Source: Magnetovibrio sp. (GTDB lineage: Bacteria > Pseudomonadota > Alphaproteobacteria > Rhodospirillales > Casp-alpha2). From it: DNA of 64,000 bases. The stretch spans positions 43,923-107,922 of the forward strand of contig PBKU01000019.1 of the NCBI GenBank assembly GCA_002722175.1, in the 5' to 3' direction. Positions 35,949 to 44,098 of the stretch are shown here, one piece after another. A program made the translations under genes and the position numbers. The notes below the pieces were generated by a model. The model did not search any database. It saw only the letters and a list, made by a program, of their open reading frames with translations, and was not told the DNA's origin. Each line of letters begins with the position of its first letter. Position 1 is the stretch's first letter.

Positions 35949-36748
35949 CTGCAACCCGCACCACTTCTCTATTCTTTAAGAGTTATATTTGCCTGGTATT
36001 TGTCTTTGTCGTTGCACCAATTCTGGCAAGCTTCATTTTTTCCTTTAACTCAGACCGCTTCCCTACAATACCGCTCGGAAACTTTACTCTTCATTGGTAT
36101 AAGACAATTTACCATGACAAGGATGTATGGGATGCGCTTTGGATATCAGTCACAAGTGCAATAAGCGTTTCCATTATTGCCACCTTCATTGGCTTTTGCA
36201 CGGCCTACACTGACTATCGTTACAATTTTTTCGGAAAGAGTGCCTACCTGGCTCTCGCCCTTCTTCCCCCAACAATTCCTCTTGTTATAATGGGCCTCGC
36301 TATGCTTGCATGGTTATCTCATATTGGTATGTCTGGACGCTGGTATTCAATAATCATTGCACATGTCGTTTTATGCACACCTTTTGCAATGGCAATAATT
36401 CGGATAAGACTTGCGCAACTCAATTCGAGCGCTGAGGCGGCAGCCTGGAACCTAGGAGCGAGTGAATGGCGGACTATGGGAGAAATTATAATACCATTTA
36501 GCTTGCCGGCAATCATCTCTTCTCTATGTTTGACAGCGGCCGTATCATTTGATGAATTTGCGGTTTCTTGGTTTGTCTCGGGTTTGAACAAAACAATCCC
36601 AGTTATTATTCTTGAAGTACTTCAGGGACAGGTAGATCCCCAGATAAATGCTATTGGGACTTTTGTGTTTCTTACCTCAATGACCCTGGTTGTTATAGCC
36701 CAGATTTTACTAATGACCCGTCATGGCAAAGGTTTATCGCATGAATGA
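35945..36748 (+). CDS. Pot-type ABC transporter permease (second)
   Basis: A 267-residue permease of the PotC/PotI type. It begins at an ATGA overlap with the first permease and carries the EAA-type loop AEAAAWNLGASEWRTMGEIIIP and a helix set ending near residue 260. It should pair with the first permease to form the channel. The ATPase gene begins just before its stop codon. The four-gene order binding protein, permease, permease, ATPase is complete. Confidence 0.9.
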   Translation: MTATRTTSLFFKSYICLVFVFVVAPILASFIFSFNSDRFPTIPLGNFTLHWYKTIYHDKDVWDALWISVTSAISVSIIATFIGFCTAYTDYRYNFFGKSAYLALALLPPTIPLVIMGLAMLAWLSHIGMSGRWYSIIIAHVVLCTPFAMAIIRIRLAQLNSSAEAAAWNLGASEWRTMGEIIIPFSLPAIISSLCLTAAVSFDEFAVSWFVSGLNKTIPVIILEVLQGQVDPQINAIGTFVFLTSMTLVVIAQILLMTRHGKGLSHE

Positions 36749-37826
36749 CTCCCTTGTTGTCTTTAAAAATGTTGTAAAACTATTTGGCGAATTTGTCGCC
36801 GTTAAAGAATTTTCGCTTGAGATCAAAAAAGGTGAATTTCTTGCCATTATGGGCCCTTCTGGGTGCGGAAAGACCACTACATTGCGCATGCTAGCGGGTC
36901 TTGACCAGCCAACTTCCGGTGAAATCTGCCTCAATGGAAAGCTCATGAATGATGTCAAGCCATCCGAACGTGATACCCCCATGGTGTGGCAAACATTAGC
37001 ATTATTCCCTTTCCTTAATGTTATAAAAAATGTCGAATTTGGCCTGAAAATGAGAGGATTTTCTGCAGATGAGCGCCGAATAAAGGCAATGACCTGGCTC
37101 AAACGCCTGGAAATCGAAGAATTCGCGTCCCGTGATATTTCGCAGTTATCAGGTGGTCAACGCCAACGAGTTGCCTTAGCGCGAGCTCTTGTTACTGAAC
37201 CCAAAATCCTTCTCCTTGATGAGCCTCTCTCTGCTCTGGATGCACATCTTGTAATTCGAATGCAAAGTGTACTAACTAGACTTCAGCGGGAGCTTGATAT
37301 TACGTTTGTCTACGTTACCCATAGCCAGTCCGAGGCTTTTGCAATGGCAGACCGGGTGGTGATCATGGCAAAAGGCGAGATTGAACAGATTGGCACGCCA
37401 CGTGAAATCTACCGTGCACCGGCAAATCGGTTTATTGCTGAATTCATAGGACGGAACAACATAATATCCGGTTCTATCCTTGACAAAAAAGAAAACCTTA
37501 TCACGCTTCAGTCAAAGGCCGGACCTTTTTCAGTTTCGTCCCCAGAAAAGCTTTCTCTTGAGGTTGGAGAAAAATTGAATTTGGTCGTTAGTGCTGATGT
37601 CATTACAGTTTCTGAAAAAAAACCCGAAGCTGATAATGTCATAGAATGTTCGCTCATTGGTGAAGAATTCATAGGTTCAATTGTAACTCTTTTTTTAGAA
37701 GCAAAAGGCGGCATTGAATTTAAGGCACAAATACAGCAACGGGAAATTCAAAACCTGGACATTCGATCTGGCAGCCAACTTTTCTTGAGCTGGCCTACTG
37801 CTAGTGGTCATATTTTGCCAAAGTAA
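36741..37826 (+). CDS. Pot-type ABC transporter ATP-binding protein
   Basis: An ABC ATPase of 361 residues from ATG 36741, chosen because AAAGG lies eight bases upstream; an ATG at 36723 would add six residues. Walker A is GPSGCGKTTTLRM, the signature is LSGGQRQRVALA, Walker B is ILLLDEPLSALDA, and VTHSQSEAFAMADR holds the H-loop. A C-terminal TOBE-like domain of about 110 residues follows, with FIGRNNIISG at the junction as in PotA/UgpC. It energises import for the two permeases. The deacetylase-fold gene begins nine bases after its stop. Confidence 0.92.
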   Translation: MNDSLVVFKNVVKLFGEFVAVKEFSLEIKKGEFLAIMGPSGCGKTTTLRMLAGLDQPTSGEICLNGKLMNDVKPSERDTPMVWQTLALFPFLNVIKNVEFGLKMRGFSADERRIKAMTWLKRLEIEEFASRDISQLSGGQRQRVALARALVTEPKILLLDEPLSALDAHLVIRMQSVLTRLQRELDITFVYVTHSQSEAFAMADRVVIMAKGEIEQIGTPREIYRAPANRFIAEFIGRNNIISGSILDKKENLITLQSKAGPFSVSSPEKLSLEVGEKLNLVVSADVITVSEKKPEADNVIECSLIGEEFIGSIVTLFLEAKGGIEFKAQIQQREIQNLDIRSGSQLFLSWPTASGHILPK

Positions 37827-37835
37827 GGAGATAAA

Positions 37836-38726
37836 ATGATTCAAAACCCAATCCCCTGGCCTAATGGAGCAAAGTGCGCATGTGCAATTACGTTTGATAT
37901 GGATGCTGACAGCCTAATCCATGTGTCGAAGCCTGTTGACGGATATAATCGCTTGTATCCCATCACGATGGGAAAATATGGCCCTACTGTAGCGATTCCA
38001 CGCATTCTAGAGACATATCGAAGACTCGGTATAAAACAAACATTCTTCATCCCTGGCTGGTGCATGGAACAATATCCAAGCGCTGTAGAAATAATCCTTA
38101 AAAAAGGCCATGAAATCGGCCATCACGGTTATATTCATGAAGACCCAACAGAACACTCACCGATAGAACAAAAATATTGGTTTGAGCGGGCAACCGATGT
38201 GCATAAAAAGATGACTGGAAGAAAACCGCGTGGATACCGAGGGCCTGTATATAACGTAACTCAGGATTTAATTGACCTACTGATAGAACACGAAATTCAG
38301 TATGACAGCTCGTTAATGGCCGATGACATCCCCTATCTTATGAAAACCACCTGCGGTGAAATCTATGAAGTACCGGTACATTGGGGAACGGACGATTGGC
38401 CGCCATTTGCCCACTATTCAGAAATTGGCTACATGATGCCGGTCCGCAGTCCTTCACAGGGTCTTTCAAGTTTCTTTGAAGAGTTTGAGGCCCATTACGA
38501 GGCGAATGGATTATGGATGCCTATCTGGCATCCATTCCTAACCGGGAGACTCGCAAGGTGGAATGCTGTGGAAAAGTGGCTTGAAAATATTTTTGAAACG
38601 CGAGATGTTTGGTTTGCACCGTTAGAAGATATTGTGTCTTATATAAAAGATATGGTGGAAAAAGGTTCTTATAGTCCGAGAATAGAAAAATTGCCCTACT
38701 ATACTCGCCCTCCGCACCTGAGATGA
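37836..38726 (+). CDS. Polysaccharide deacetylase-fold hydrolase (PuuE/cyclic-imidase-like)
   Basis: A 296-residue NodB-fold protein. The metal and base motifs are D21 and D23 in ITFDMDADS and the histidines of GHEIGHHGYIHE (92-101); RGYRGPVYN gives the conserved arginine segment, and a late PIWHPFLTGR holds the last histidine. Length and the N-terminal form resemble the allantoinase PuuE and cyclic imide hydrolases rather than chitin deacetylases, and there is no signal peptide. AGGAG lies just upstream of the start. Its place between the transporter and cytosine deaminase suggests hydrolysis of a cyclic amide bond in a pyrimidine-like ring; the exact substrate is unknown. Confidence 0.85.
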   Translation: MIQNPIPWPNGAKCACAITFDMDADSLIHVSKPVDGYNRLYPITMGKYGPTVAIPRILETYRRLGIKQTFFIPGWCMEQYPSAVEIILKKGHEIGHHGYIHEDPTEHSPIEQKYWFERATDVHKKMTGRKPRGYRGPVYNVTQDLIDLLIEHEIQYDSSLMADDIPYLMKTTCGEIYEVPVHWGTDDWPPFAHYSEIGYMMPVRSPSQGLSSFFEEFEAHYEANGLWMPIWHPFLTGRLARWNAVEKWLENIFETRDVWFAPLEDIVSYIKDMVEKGSYSPRIEKLPYYTRPPHLR

Positions 38727-38759
38727 AATAAATCGGCAAGATTTAATAAGGAAAATATT

Positions 38760-39218
38760 GTGTTAAGAGAGATAGATCAGAAATTTATTCGTGTCGCTTA
38801 TGAAGAGGCAAAAGCAGGCTATGATGAAGGTGGCTGTCCAATAGGTAGTGTTTTAACTTCTGGAGAGGTTATTGTCGCAAGAGGTCGCAATAAGCGTGTC
38901 CAGGAGGGAAACCCAATCGCACATGGCGAAATGGACTGTCTTCGAAATGCGGGCCGACAACGATCCTATCGCGGGATGACACTATACACGTCGCTTAGCC
39001 CATGTATGATGTGTTCAGGCACCATAATTCAATTTGGAATACCGCGGGTAGTAATTGCTGACAATGAAACTTTTGGGGGAAATGAAAACTTTCTACTTGA
39101 ACGTGGAGTAGAGGTTGAAATTGCAAATGACAGTGACTGCAAAAATCTAATGCAAAAATTTATTAGCGAAAACCCGGAGTTATGGGCAGAGGATATTGCA
39201 GAAGAAAAATCCTCCTAG
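38760..39218 (+). CDS. Yeast-type (Fcy1-like) cytosine deaminase
   Basis: A 152-residue zinc deaminase starting with GTG 38760. The zinc site is H55-G-E57 and C82-x2-C85 in LSPCMMCSGTII. The HGE variant, the preceding GGCPIGSVL, and the tail pattern F-I-x-E-x-P-x-x-W-x-EDI match the small yeast cytosine deaminase rather than guanine, tRNA-adenosine or riboflavin deaminases. It is unlike bacterial CodA, which has a TIM barrel. It would turn cytosine to uracil in the cytoplasm and feed the uracil phosphoribosyltransferase and URC enzymes downstream. The assignment rests on remembered family sequences plus context. Confidence 0.86.
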   Translation: MLREIDQKFIRVAYEEAKAGYDEGGCPIGSVLTSGEVIVARGRNKRVQEGNPIAHGEMDCLRNAGRQRSYRGMTLYTSLSPCMMCSGTIIQFGIPRVVIADNETFGGNENFLLERGVEVEIANDSDCKNLMQKFISENPELWAEDIAEEKSS

Positions 39219-39312
39219 TGAACTCATTACTTCAATTAATAAAAACAAGCTTCCTTTTTTGTTAATATTTTCCTGACATTTTTTAACTAAGATTTATCAC
39301 TATAAATATTTT

Positions 39313-39349
39313 CGAGCGGTTATAATTTGCTTTGATATTGGTCCGCTCG
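39313..39349 (+). promoter_or_regulatory. Inverted repeat ahead of URC1
   Basis: CGAGCGG at 39313-39319 and CCGCTCG at 39343-39349 form a 7-bp inverted repeat around a 23-bp spacer, in the 172-bp gap between the deaminase and URC1. It may be an operator pair or a weak stem in the leader. No promoter with good spacing could be fixed here. Confidence 0.35.
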
Positions 39350-39390
39350 TACTCTTAATGATTGGCGAAAAGGCTTGGAGAAAATCGGAT

Positions 39391-40641
39391 ATGAGCAACA
39401 ATAAACATATCGTTCTAACATCTCACCCACCTCAAAAACACTTGCGTCCGCACCCAATAAATTGGGGCGGAACGACACCAGAAGAACGGGGTCCGGTAAT
39501 AGGGTCGCTTAATAATGCAAATGAAAGAAATGTAATAGGCGCTCACTCTGGCGGCTATGGTGTTTATAGAGCTCTCGCAATTGCTGCCGGCCAGCTAAAC
39601 CCGATTCACAAACCCGATTTAACTAATACTATGCCGACTACTAGAATTGGACCACACCCCCAATGGGAAAAAGAGGATAAAATTGTCTCACTTGACCCTT
39701 TCGGCCACCTTGTGGCGGAGTCTTTTAAAGATCTTCTTGATAAAGGCATTGATATTCGCCCCACTATTGCTGTTACCCGTGCCCGCATAGATTTTCCTGA
39801 GCTCCGTGAGGCTACGATTGCCGGGCGACTGAAGCCGGATGGTAATATTCTAATGGATGGGGGAGAAGCAAATGTAACCAAAGCTGCGATCGAACCGGTT
39901 TGGTATTTACCCGGAATATCAAAACGTCTCGGAATTAGTGAGGTGGTCCTTCGCCGATCATTATTTGAATACACTGGCGGAATGTTTCCGGATCTAGTAA
40001 CACGGTCAGACCTAAAGATTTTCTTGCCGCCAATCGGCAATATTTCTGTCTATATCTTTGGAGAGGTCGACGCACTTAGCAATCCCAAAATACCTCTCGC
40101 CTGCAGAGTGCATGATGAATGCAATGGGTCCGATGTGTTCGGTTCAGATATCTGCACCTGCCGCCCGTACCTGGCGCACGGAATTGAAGAGTGTGTACGG
40201 ATGGCACAAAATGACGGGGTGGGTTTAATTGTTTATAATCGGAAAGAAGGCCGTGCATTAGGCGAAGTCACAAAATTTCTGGTCTATAATGCCCGAAAAC
40301 GTGACCCTGACGGCGATAGTGCTGCTGCGTATTTTGAGCGAACCGAGTGTGTTGCAGGTGTACAAGACCTCCGTTTTCAAGATTTAATGCCTGATATCTT
40401 CAACTGGCTTGGGATTACACGTATTCACCGATTTATTTCAATGAGCAATATGAAATATGACGCTCTAATATCTCAGGGAATAACAATTGGCGAGCGAATT
40501 CCAATCCCAGATGAACTTATACCATCTGATGCTAAGGTTGAAATGGACGCAAAGAAGTCGGCAGGGTACTTTACTGATGAAACAGTCTCTATTCCCCAGA
40601 ACGCTGAAGAAACAATAGGCCGGAAAATTGACGAATATTGA
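39391..40641 (+). CDS. urc1: URC1: GTP cyclohydrolase II-like protein of uracil catabolism
   Basis: A 416-residue protein from ATG 39391, which has GGAG ten bases upstream; ATG 39358 would add 11 residues. The C-terminal half is a GTP cyclohydrolase II domain with zinc ligands C244, C255 and C257 (C-x10-C-x-C as in RibA) and the catalytic-type segment VYNRKEGRALG. The N-terminal 200 residues are a URC1-specific extension. In yeast, URC1 takes part in degrading uracil after its conversion to the nucleotide; a ring-opening step on UMP is a reasonable inference. RibA itself is excluded by length and context. URC4 follows with a 14-bp overlap. Confidence 0.9.
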   Translation: MSNNKHIVLTSHPPQKHLRPHPINWGGTTPEERGPVIGSLNNANERNVIGAHSGGYGVYRALAIAAGQLNPIHKPDLTNTMPTTRIGPHPQWEKEDKIVSLDPFGHLVAESFKDLLDKGIDIRPTIAVTRARIDFPELREATIAGRLKPDGNILMDGGEANVTKAAIEPVWYLPGISKRLGISEVVLRRSLFEYTGGMFPDLVTRSDLKIFLPPIGNISVYIFGEVDALSNPKIPLACRVHDECNGSDVFGSDICTCRPYLAHGIEECVRMAQNDGVGLIVYNRKEGRALGEVTKFLVYNARKRDPDGDSAAAYFERTECVAGVQDLRFQDLMPDIFNWLGITRIHRFISMSNMKYDALISQGITIGERIPIPDELIPSDAKVEMDAKKSAGYFTDETVSIPQNAEETIGRKIDEY

Positions 40642-41881
40642 TAGTCCGGTGACTTCCCCAACTAAGCACTCGGCAGAATGGCTACTGACAACCGAGGCTA
40701 TTCGGAACCGTTGTTCTATTGTATACAAAGCAGGCATATCGGATAACTTAGAAAACTTTGGTGTTAATTTAGAAAAATTAGACAATGCTGCTAGATACGT
40801 AGGTAAAACCATTGAAACTATTTATCCTGATTTGAAGATCCCATATCACGCTCGGTGGCGACACTTCAATTCAGAGGGAAAAAATCGCTGGAAGGAACTA
40901 TCAAAATCCCTTGATGGAGACCTTAATGAACGAGCACGAACTGCTTTTGACCTAGTAGTAACTTCTGTTTTGCTTGATGCAGGTGCTGGACCTTTGTGGC
41001 GCTACAAGGACCCCGAAACTAGCAAAATTCTTACCCGCTCAGAGGGATTAGCTATTGCTAGCCTTCACGCATTTCAAAGCGGCCTCTTTTCCGGAGATAA
41101 GACACGACCTCTGAGAGCCGATGCCGACGGCCTCTTGGCTCTCACAAAAAGCGCACTGGGCTCTGCATTGCAGGTTACTGACGAAAACAAACTAGCAGGG
41201 CTAGATGGTCGCGTTCGCCTACTTAACAACCTAGGGTCAATTCTTCACGAAAAAGAAGAACTATTTGGAAAGTCTAAGTGTCGCATCGGCAATCTTTTTG
41301 ACTATCTAAAGTTCCACTCAAAAAATAACACAATTACTGCCAGACAAATTTTTTCCGCTATTATAACTGGACTGAGCGGCATTTGGCCGGGGCGCGTCAC
41401 CTTAAGTGGGATTAATCTAGGTGATACGTGGCATCATCCGGTCATAAATACAGGAGCTCCTTCGGAAGGCCTAGTACCTTTCCACAAACTCTCCCAGTGG
41501 ATTACATATTCTTTAATCGAACCAATCGAAGAGGCTGGCCTTAAAGTAAATGGAATCAATGATTTAACAGCACTTGCTGAGTATAGAAATGGCGGGTTGC
41601 TTTTAGATTTAGGAGTGATTTCACCCAAACACGGCAGAGTGGAAGAGGAAGTGCATGTGTGTGGTAGTGAAGTTATTGTTGAATGGCGCGCCTTAACAAT
41701 AATTATCATTGAAATGTTGGCAGAGCGTCTGCGACACATTCTTAATCTAAAAGAGCAAGAACTTCCTCTTGCCAAAGTACTTGAAGGCGGAACTTGGGCA
41801 GCAGGAAGGAATATTGCCCAGGTAAAGCGTGCCAACGGAGAGCCGCCGATTCGAATCGCGAGTGATGGCTCTGTGTTTTAA
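40628..41881 (+). CDS. urc4: URC4/DUF1688 protein of uracil catabolism
   Basis: A 417-residue DUF1688 protein. Segments such as TTEAIRNRCSIVY, DAGAGPLWRYKDPET, GLAIASLHAFQSGLFS, VPFHKLSQWITYSLIEP and VEWRALTIIIIEML are recognisable for the family. In yeast, URC4 is needed for uracil degradation and, as I recall it, ribosylurea accumulates in urc4 mutants, which points to action on a ribosylurea-type intermediate. The start is TTG 40628, overlapping URC1 by 14 bp; GTG 40649 is an alternative. The URC1-URC4-UPRT order matches bacterial URC clusters. No catalytic residues can be named. Confidence 0.9.
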   Translation: MTNIDSPVTSPTKHSAEWLLTTEAIRNRCSIVYKAGISDNLENFGVNLEKLDNAARYVGKTIETIYPDLKIPYHARWRHFNSEGKNRWKELSKSLDGDLNERARTAFDLVVTSVLLDAGAGPLWRYKDPETSKILTRSEGLAIASLHAFQSGLFSGDKTRPLRADADGLLALTKSALGSALQVTDENKLAGLDGRVRLLNNLGSILHEKEELFGKSKCRIGNLFDYLKFHSKNNTITARQIFSAIITGLSGIWPGRVTLSGINLGDTWHHPVINTGAPSEGLVPFHKLSQWITYSLIEPIEEAGLKVNGINDLTALAEYRNGGLLLDLGVISPKHGRVEEEVHVCGSEVIVEWRALTIIIIEMLAERLRHILNLKEQELPLAKVLEGGTWAAGRNIAQVKRANGEPPIRIASDGSVF

Positions 41882-41916
41882 GATAAAACACTTCTTTAAC
41901 TTTTGGGAGATTAAAA

Positions 41917-42549
41917 GTGCATAAAAATGTAACCCTGGTCGACCACCCTTTAGTGGTGCACAAATTAACTTTAATGCGTGATAAACATACACCATCGGCT
42001 GTCTTCCGGCAGCTCCTTAGGGAAATCAGCCTGCTTTTAGCATATGAAGTTCTACGTGATTTACCTACAACTGCAACAACAATAGAGACACCTCTCGCTG
42101 AAATGGAGGCTCCCATATTGAAAGGAAAAAAACTCGTTTTCACCTCTATCTTGCGAGCTGGAAATGGTTTATTGGATGGCATGCTCGACCTTGTCCCGTC
42201 CGCTCGAGTAGGTCACGTCGGACTTTATCGTGACCCTGAAACCCTTGCTGCTGTAGAATATTACCTTAAGATGCCAGAAAATGTCGGCGCAAGACGAATA
42301 ATAGTGGTCGACCCGATGCTCGCAACCGGCAATTCAGCATCAGCTGCCGTTAGCAGACTTAAGGAAATTGGAGCGGTTGATATAAAATTTGTCTGCTTGC
42401 TTTCAGCTCCGGAAGGAATTAAAGCCTTTGCCTCCAGCCACCCAGACGTACAAATTTTCACGGCAGCAATAGACGAACAACTGAATGATCACGGTTATAT
42501 TGTTCCAGGTCTGGGTGATGCCGGGGATCGCATGTATGGCACAAAATAA
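41917..42549 (+). CDS. upp: Uracil phosphoribosyltransferase
   Basis: A 210-residue UPRT starting at GTG 41917 with GGGAG upstream. The PRPP loop is [15 protein letters not shown] at 130-144 and the C-terminal uracil site is [15 protein letters not shown], both textbook. [14 protein letters not shown] is the conserved flexible-loop region. It converts uracil and PRPP to UMP and pyrophosphate. In this cluster it is the entry step of the URC route rather than only salvage, since URC chemistry uses ribosylated intermediates. Confidence 0.95.
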   Translation: MHKNVTLVDHPLVVHKLTLMRDKHTPSAVFRQLLREISLLLAYEVLRDLPTTATTIETPLAEMEAPILKGKKLVFTSILRAGNGLLDGMLDLVPSARVGHVGLYRDPETLAAVEYYLKMPENVGARRIIVVDPMLATGNSASAAVSRLKEIGAVDIKFVCLLSAPEGIKAFASSHPDVQIFTAAIDEQLNDHGYIVPGLGDAGDRMYGTK

Positions 42550-42610
42550 CTATTTTTTTGGCCAGGGATAGCTAGGCCGTGACCTGCCACTTACCTTGCT
42601 TATATAATAC

Positions 42611-43375
42611 ATGAACCGCATTGAATTCCAACAACTGTTAGGCAAAAACGCCCCCATGGTTTTACCTGTCATCCACGTTGTTGATAAGCATCAAGTAGAA
42701 CAAAATGTTCGTATAGCTCTAGCAGAAGGGTGCCCTGGAGTATTTCTGATTAATCACGACTTTCCTTATACTGAACTCCTGCCCATCATTTCTTATACTA
42801 GAAAAACTTTCCCCAGCCTCTGGCTTGGCGTCAATTTCTTAGGAGTCACTGGAAAGGAGGCTTTTCCAGTTCTTGGAATGTTGAAAACCGACAAAATTAC
42901 TGTAAATGCTTACTGGGCTGATGACGCCCGCATAGATGAAAATAGGGCAGCCTATGATCAAATTGAAGCCCGCAAAATATTGGATATAAAAATAAAATCT
43001 GGTTGGGAGGGGCTGTATTTCGGGGGAACCGCTTTCAAGAAACAACGCCCTGTTGCTGAGGAAGATTTTCACAAGGCTGCACAACTCGCATGCCAATATA
43101 TGGACGTTGTTACCACGTCAGGTATTGCAACTGGAAAGGCTCCCGATTTGTCAAAAATACGGGTGTTTCGAAAAGCGTGTAAAGATCAGGCCCTCGCTCT
43201 TGCGTCCGGAGTAACGCCAGAAAATGTCGTTCAATATTCAAATTTTGTTGATGTTTTTATGGTGGCTACCGGCATAAACTTTGATGGAGATTTTTACAAT
43301 ATAGATCCATCTAATCTCCGAACCCTAATAAAAACTCTTAATAGCACCAGGAGAAAAGATCATGTCAAAGAATAA
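42611..43375 (+). CDS. BtpA/SgcQ-like TIM-barrel protein
   Basis: A 254-residue TIM-barrel protein. ALAEGCPGVFLINHDFPYTEL, WLGVNFLGVTGKEAF, GLYFGGTAFKKQRP, VVTTSGIATGKAPDLSKI and ALASGVTPENVVQYSNFVDVFMVATGI follow the pattern of the BtpA/SgcQ family, including the late glycine-rich phosphate-binding loops. Members bind phosphorylated sugar-like ligands, but most lack a proven reaction. It overlaps the following phosphoribosyltransferase by 14 bp and stands 61 bp after upp, so it belongs to the URC unit. It is not part of the yeast URC gene set and may process the ribose-phosphate side product. Confidence 0.75.
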   Translation: MNRIEFQQLLGKNAPMVLPVIHVVDKHQVEQNVRIALAEGCPGVFLINHDFPYTELLPIISYTRKTFPSLWLGVNFLGVTGKEAFPVLGMLKTDKITVNAYWADDARIDENRAAYDQIEARKILDIKIKSGWEGLYFGGTAFKKQRPVAEEDFHKAAQLACQYMDVVTTSGIATGKAPDLSKIRVFRKACKDQALALASGVTPENVVQYSNFVDVFMVATGINFDGDFYNIDPSNLRTLIKTLNSTRRKDHVKE

Positions 43376-44003
43376 GGGACCACGCGATGACCGTTGGTAT
43401 TTCCCACTTATGGCACCAAACACTAAGGGTGAAAAGTTTGCGTGGCTTGACCCTACGTCAATCTATATCAATGAAGAAGCTTTTTCAGATTTGTTAGATG
43501 ATTTATGTGAACCGTTTTCGCGACATGATTGCGATCTTGTTGCAGGATTGGACGCAATGGGTTTTGTCCTTGGTTCGGCAATAGCCACAAGACTCGAAAA
43601 AGGGTTCCTACCTATTCGCAAAGCTGGAAAGCTATGCGTTGAAACAGATAAGGTACCATTCAAGAATTATTCTGGGCGACTTCAGGAACTAGAAATACGA
43701 AAACCTGCATTTCGCCCTGAAACCCGGGTGTTGCTTGTTGACCAGTGGATCGAAACAGGAGGTACAATGGGGGGGGCAATTGAACTAGTTCAAAGGCAAG
43801 GCGGCTCTATTGCCGGAATCGTGGCTATTGTTATTGAAGAAAACAAACGCACAAAAAGTTACCGAGCAAAATATAAATGCGTTTCTGCCATCATTCCAGA
43901 AACCGAGTGGCAACGTCAAGCTAATGGTCAATGCTTTAAAAGTTTTAACAGTTACACTCCTGAGTTAGCTTTTCCACCCCTATCGCGATCGGAAAGCATC
44001 TGA
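43362..44003 (+). CDS. Type I phosphoribosyltransferase family protein (adenine PRT-like)
   Basis: A 213-residue protein starting at ATG 43362 with AGGAG upstream. The PRPP loop VLLVDQWIETGGTMGGA spans 123-139, where the usual pair of acidic residues reads D-Q, and GLDAMGFVLGSAIA plus FLPIRKAGKLC resemble adenine/xanthine phosphoribosyltransferases. It is translationally coupled to the BtpA-like gene. Two phosphoribosyltransferases in one uracil-degradation operon is unusual. A possible role is exchange between a ribosyl-phosphate intermediate and PRPP; salvage of a second base is the alternative. Confidence 0.82.
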   Translation: MSKNKGPRDDRWYFPLMAPNTKGEKFAWLDPTSIYINEEAFSDLLDDLCEPFSRHDCDLVAGLDAMGFVLGSAIATRLEKGFLPIRKAGKLCVETDKVPFKNYSGRLQELEIRKPAFRPETRVLLVDQWIETGGTMGGAIELVQRQGGSIAGIVAIVIEENKRTKSYRAKYKCVSAIIPETEWQRQANGQCFKSFNSYTPELAFPPLSRSESI

Positions 44004-44098
44004 TGTTTCAGATAAAAAAAGGGCTGCTAAATCTTGAAGCGTTTCCTTTTAACCCACAGTCTATATTAAGCCCTTAAAGGCAATACCTTGCGATGTCT

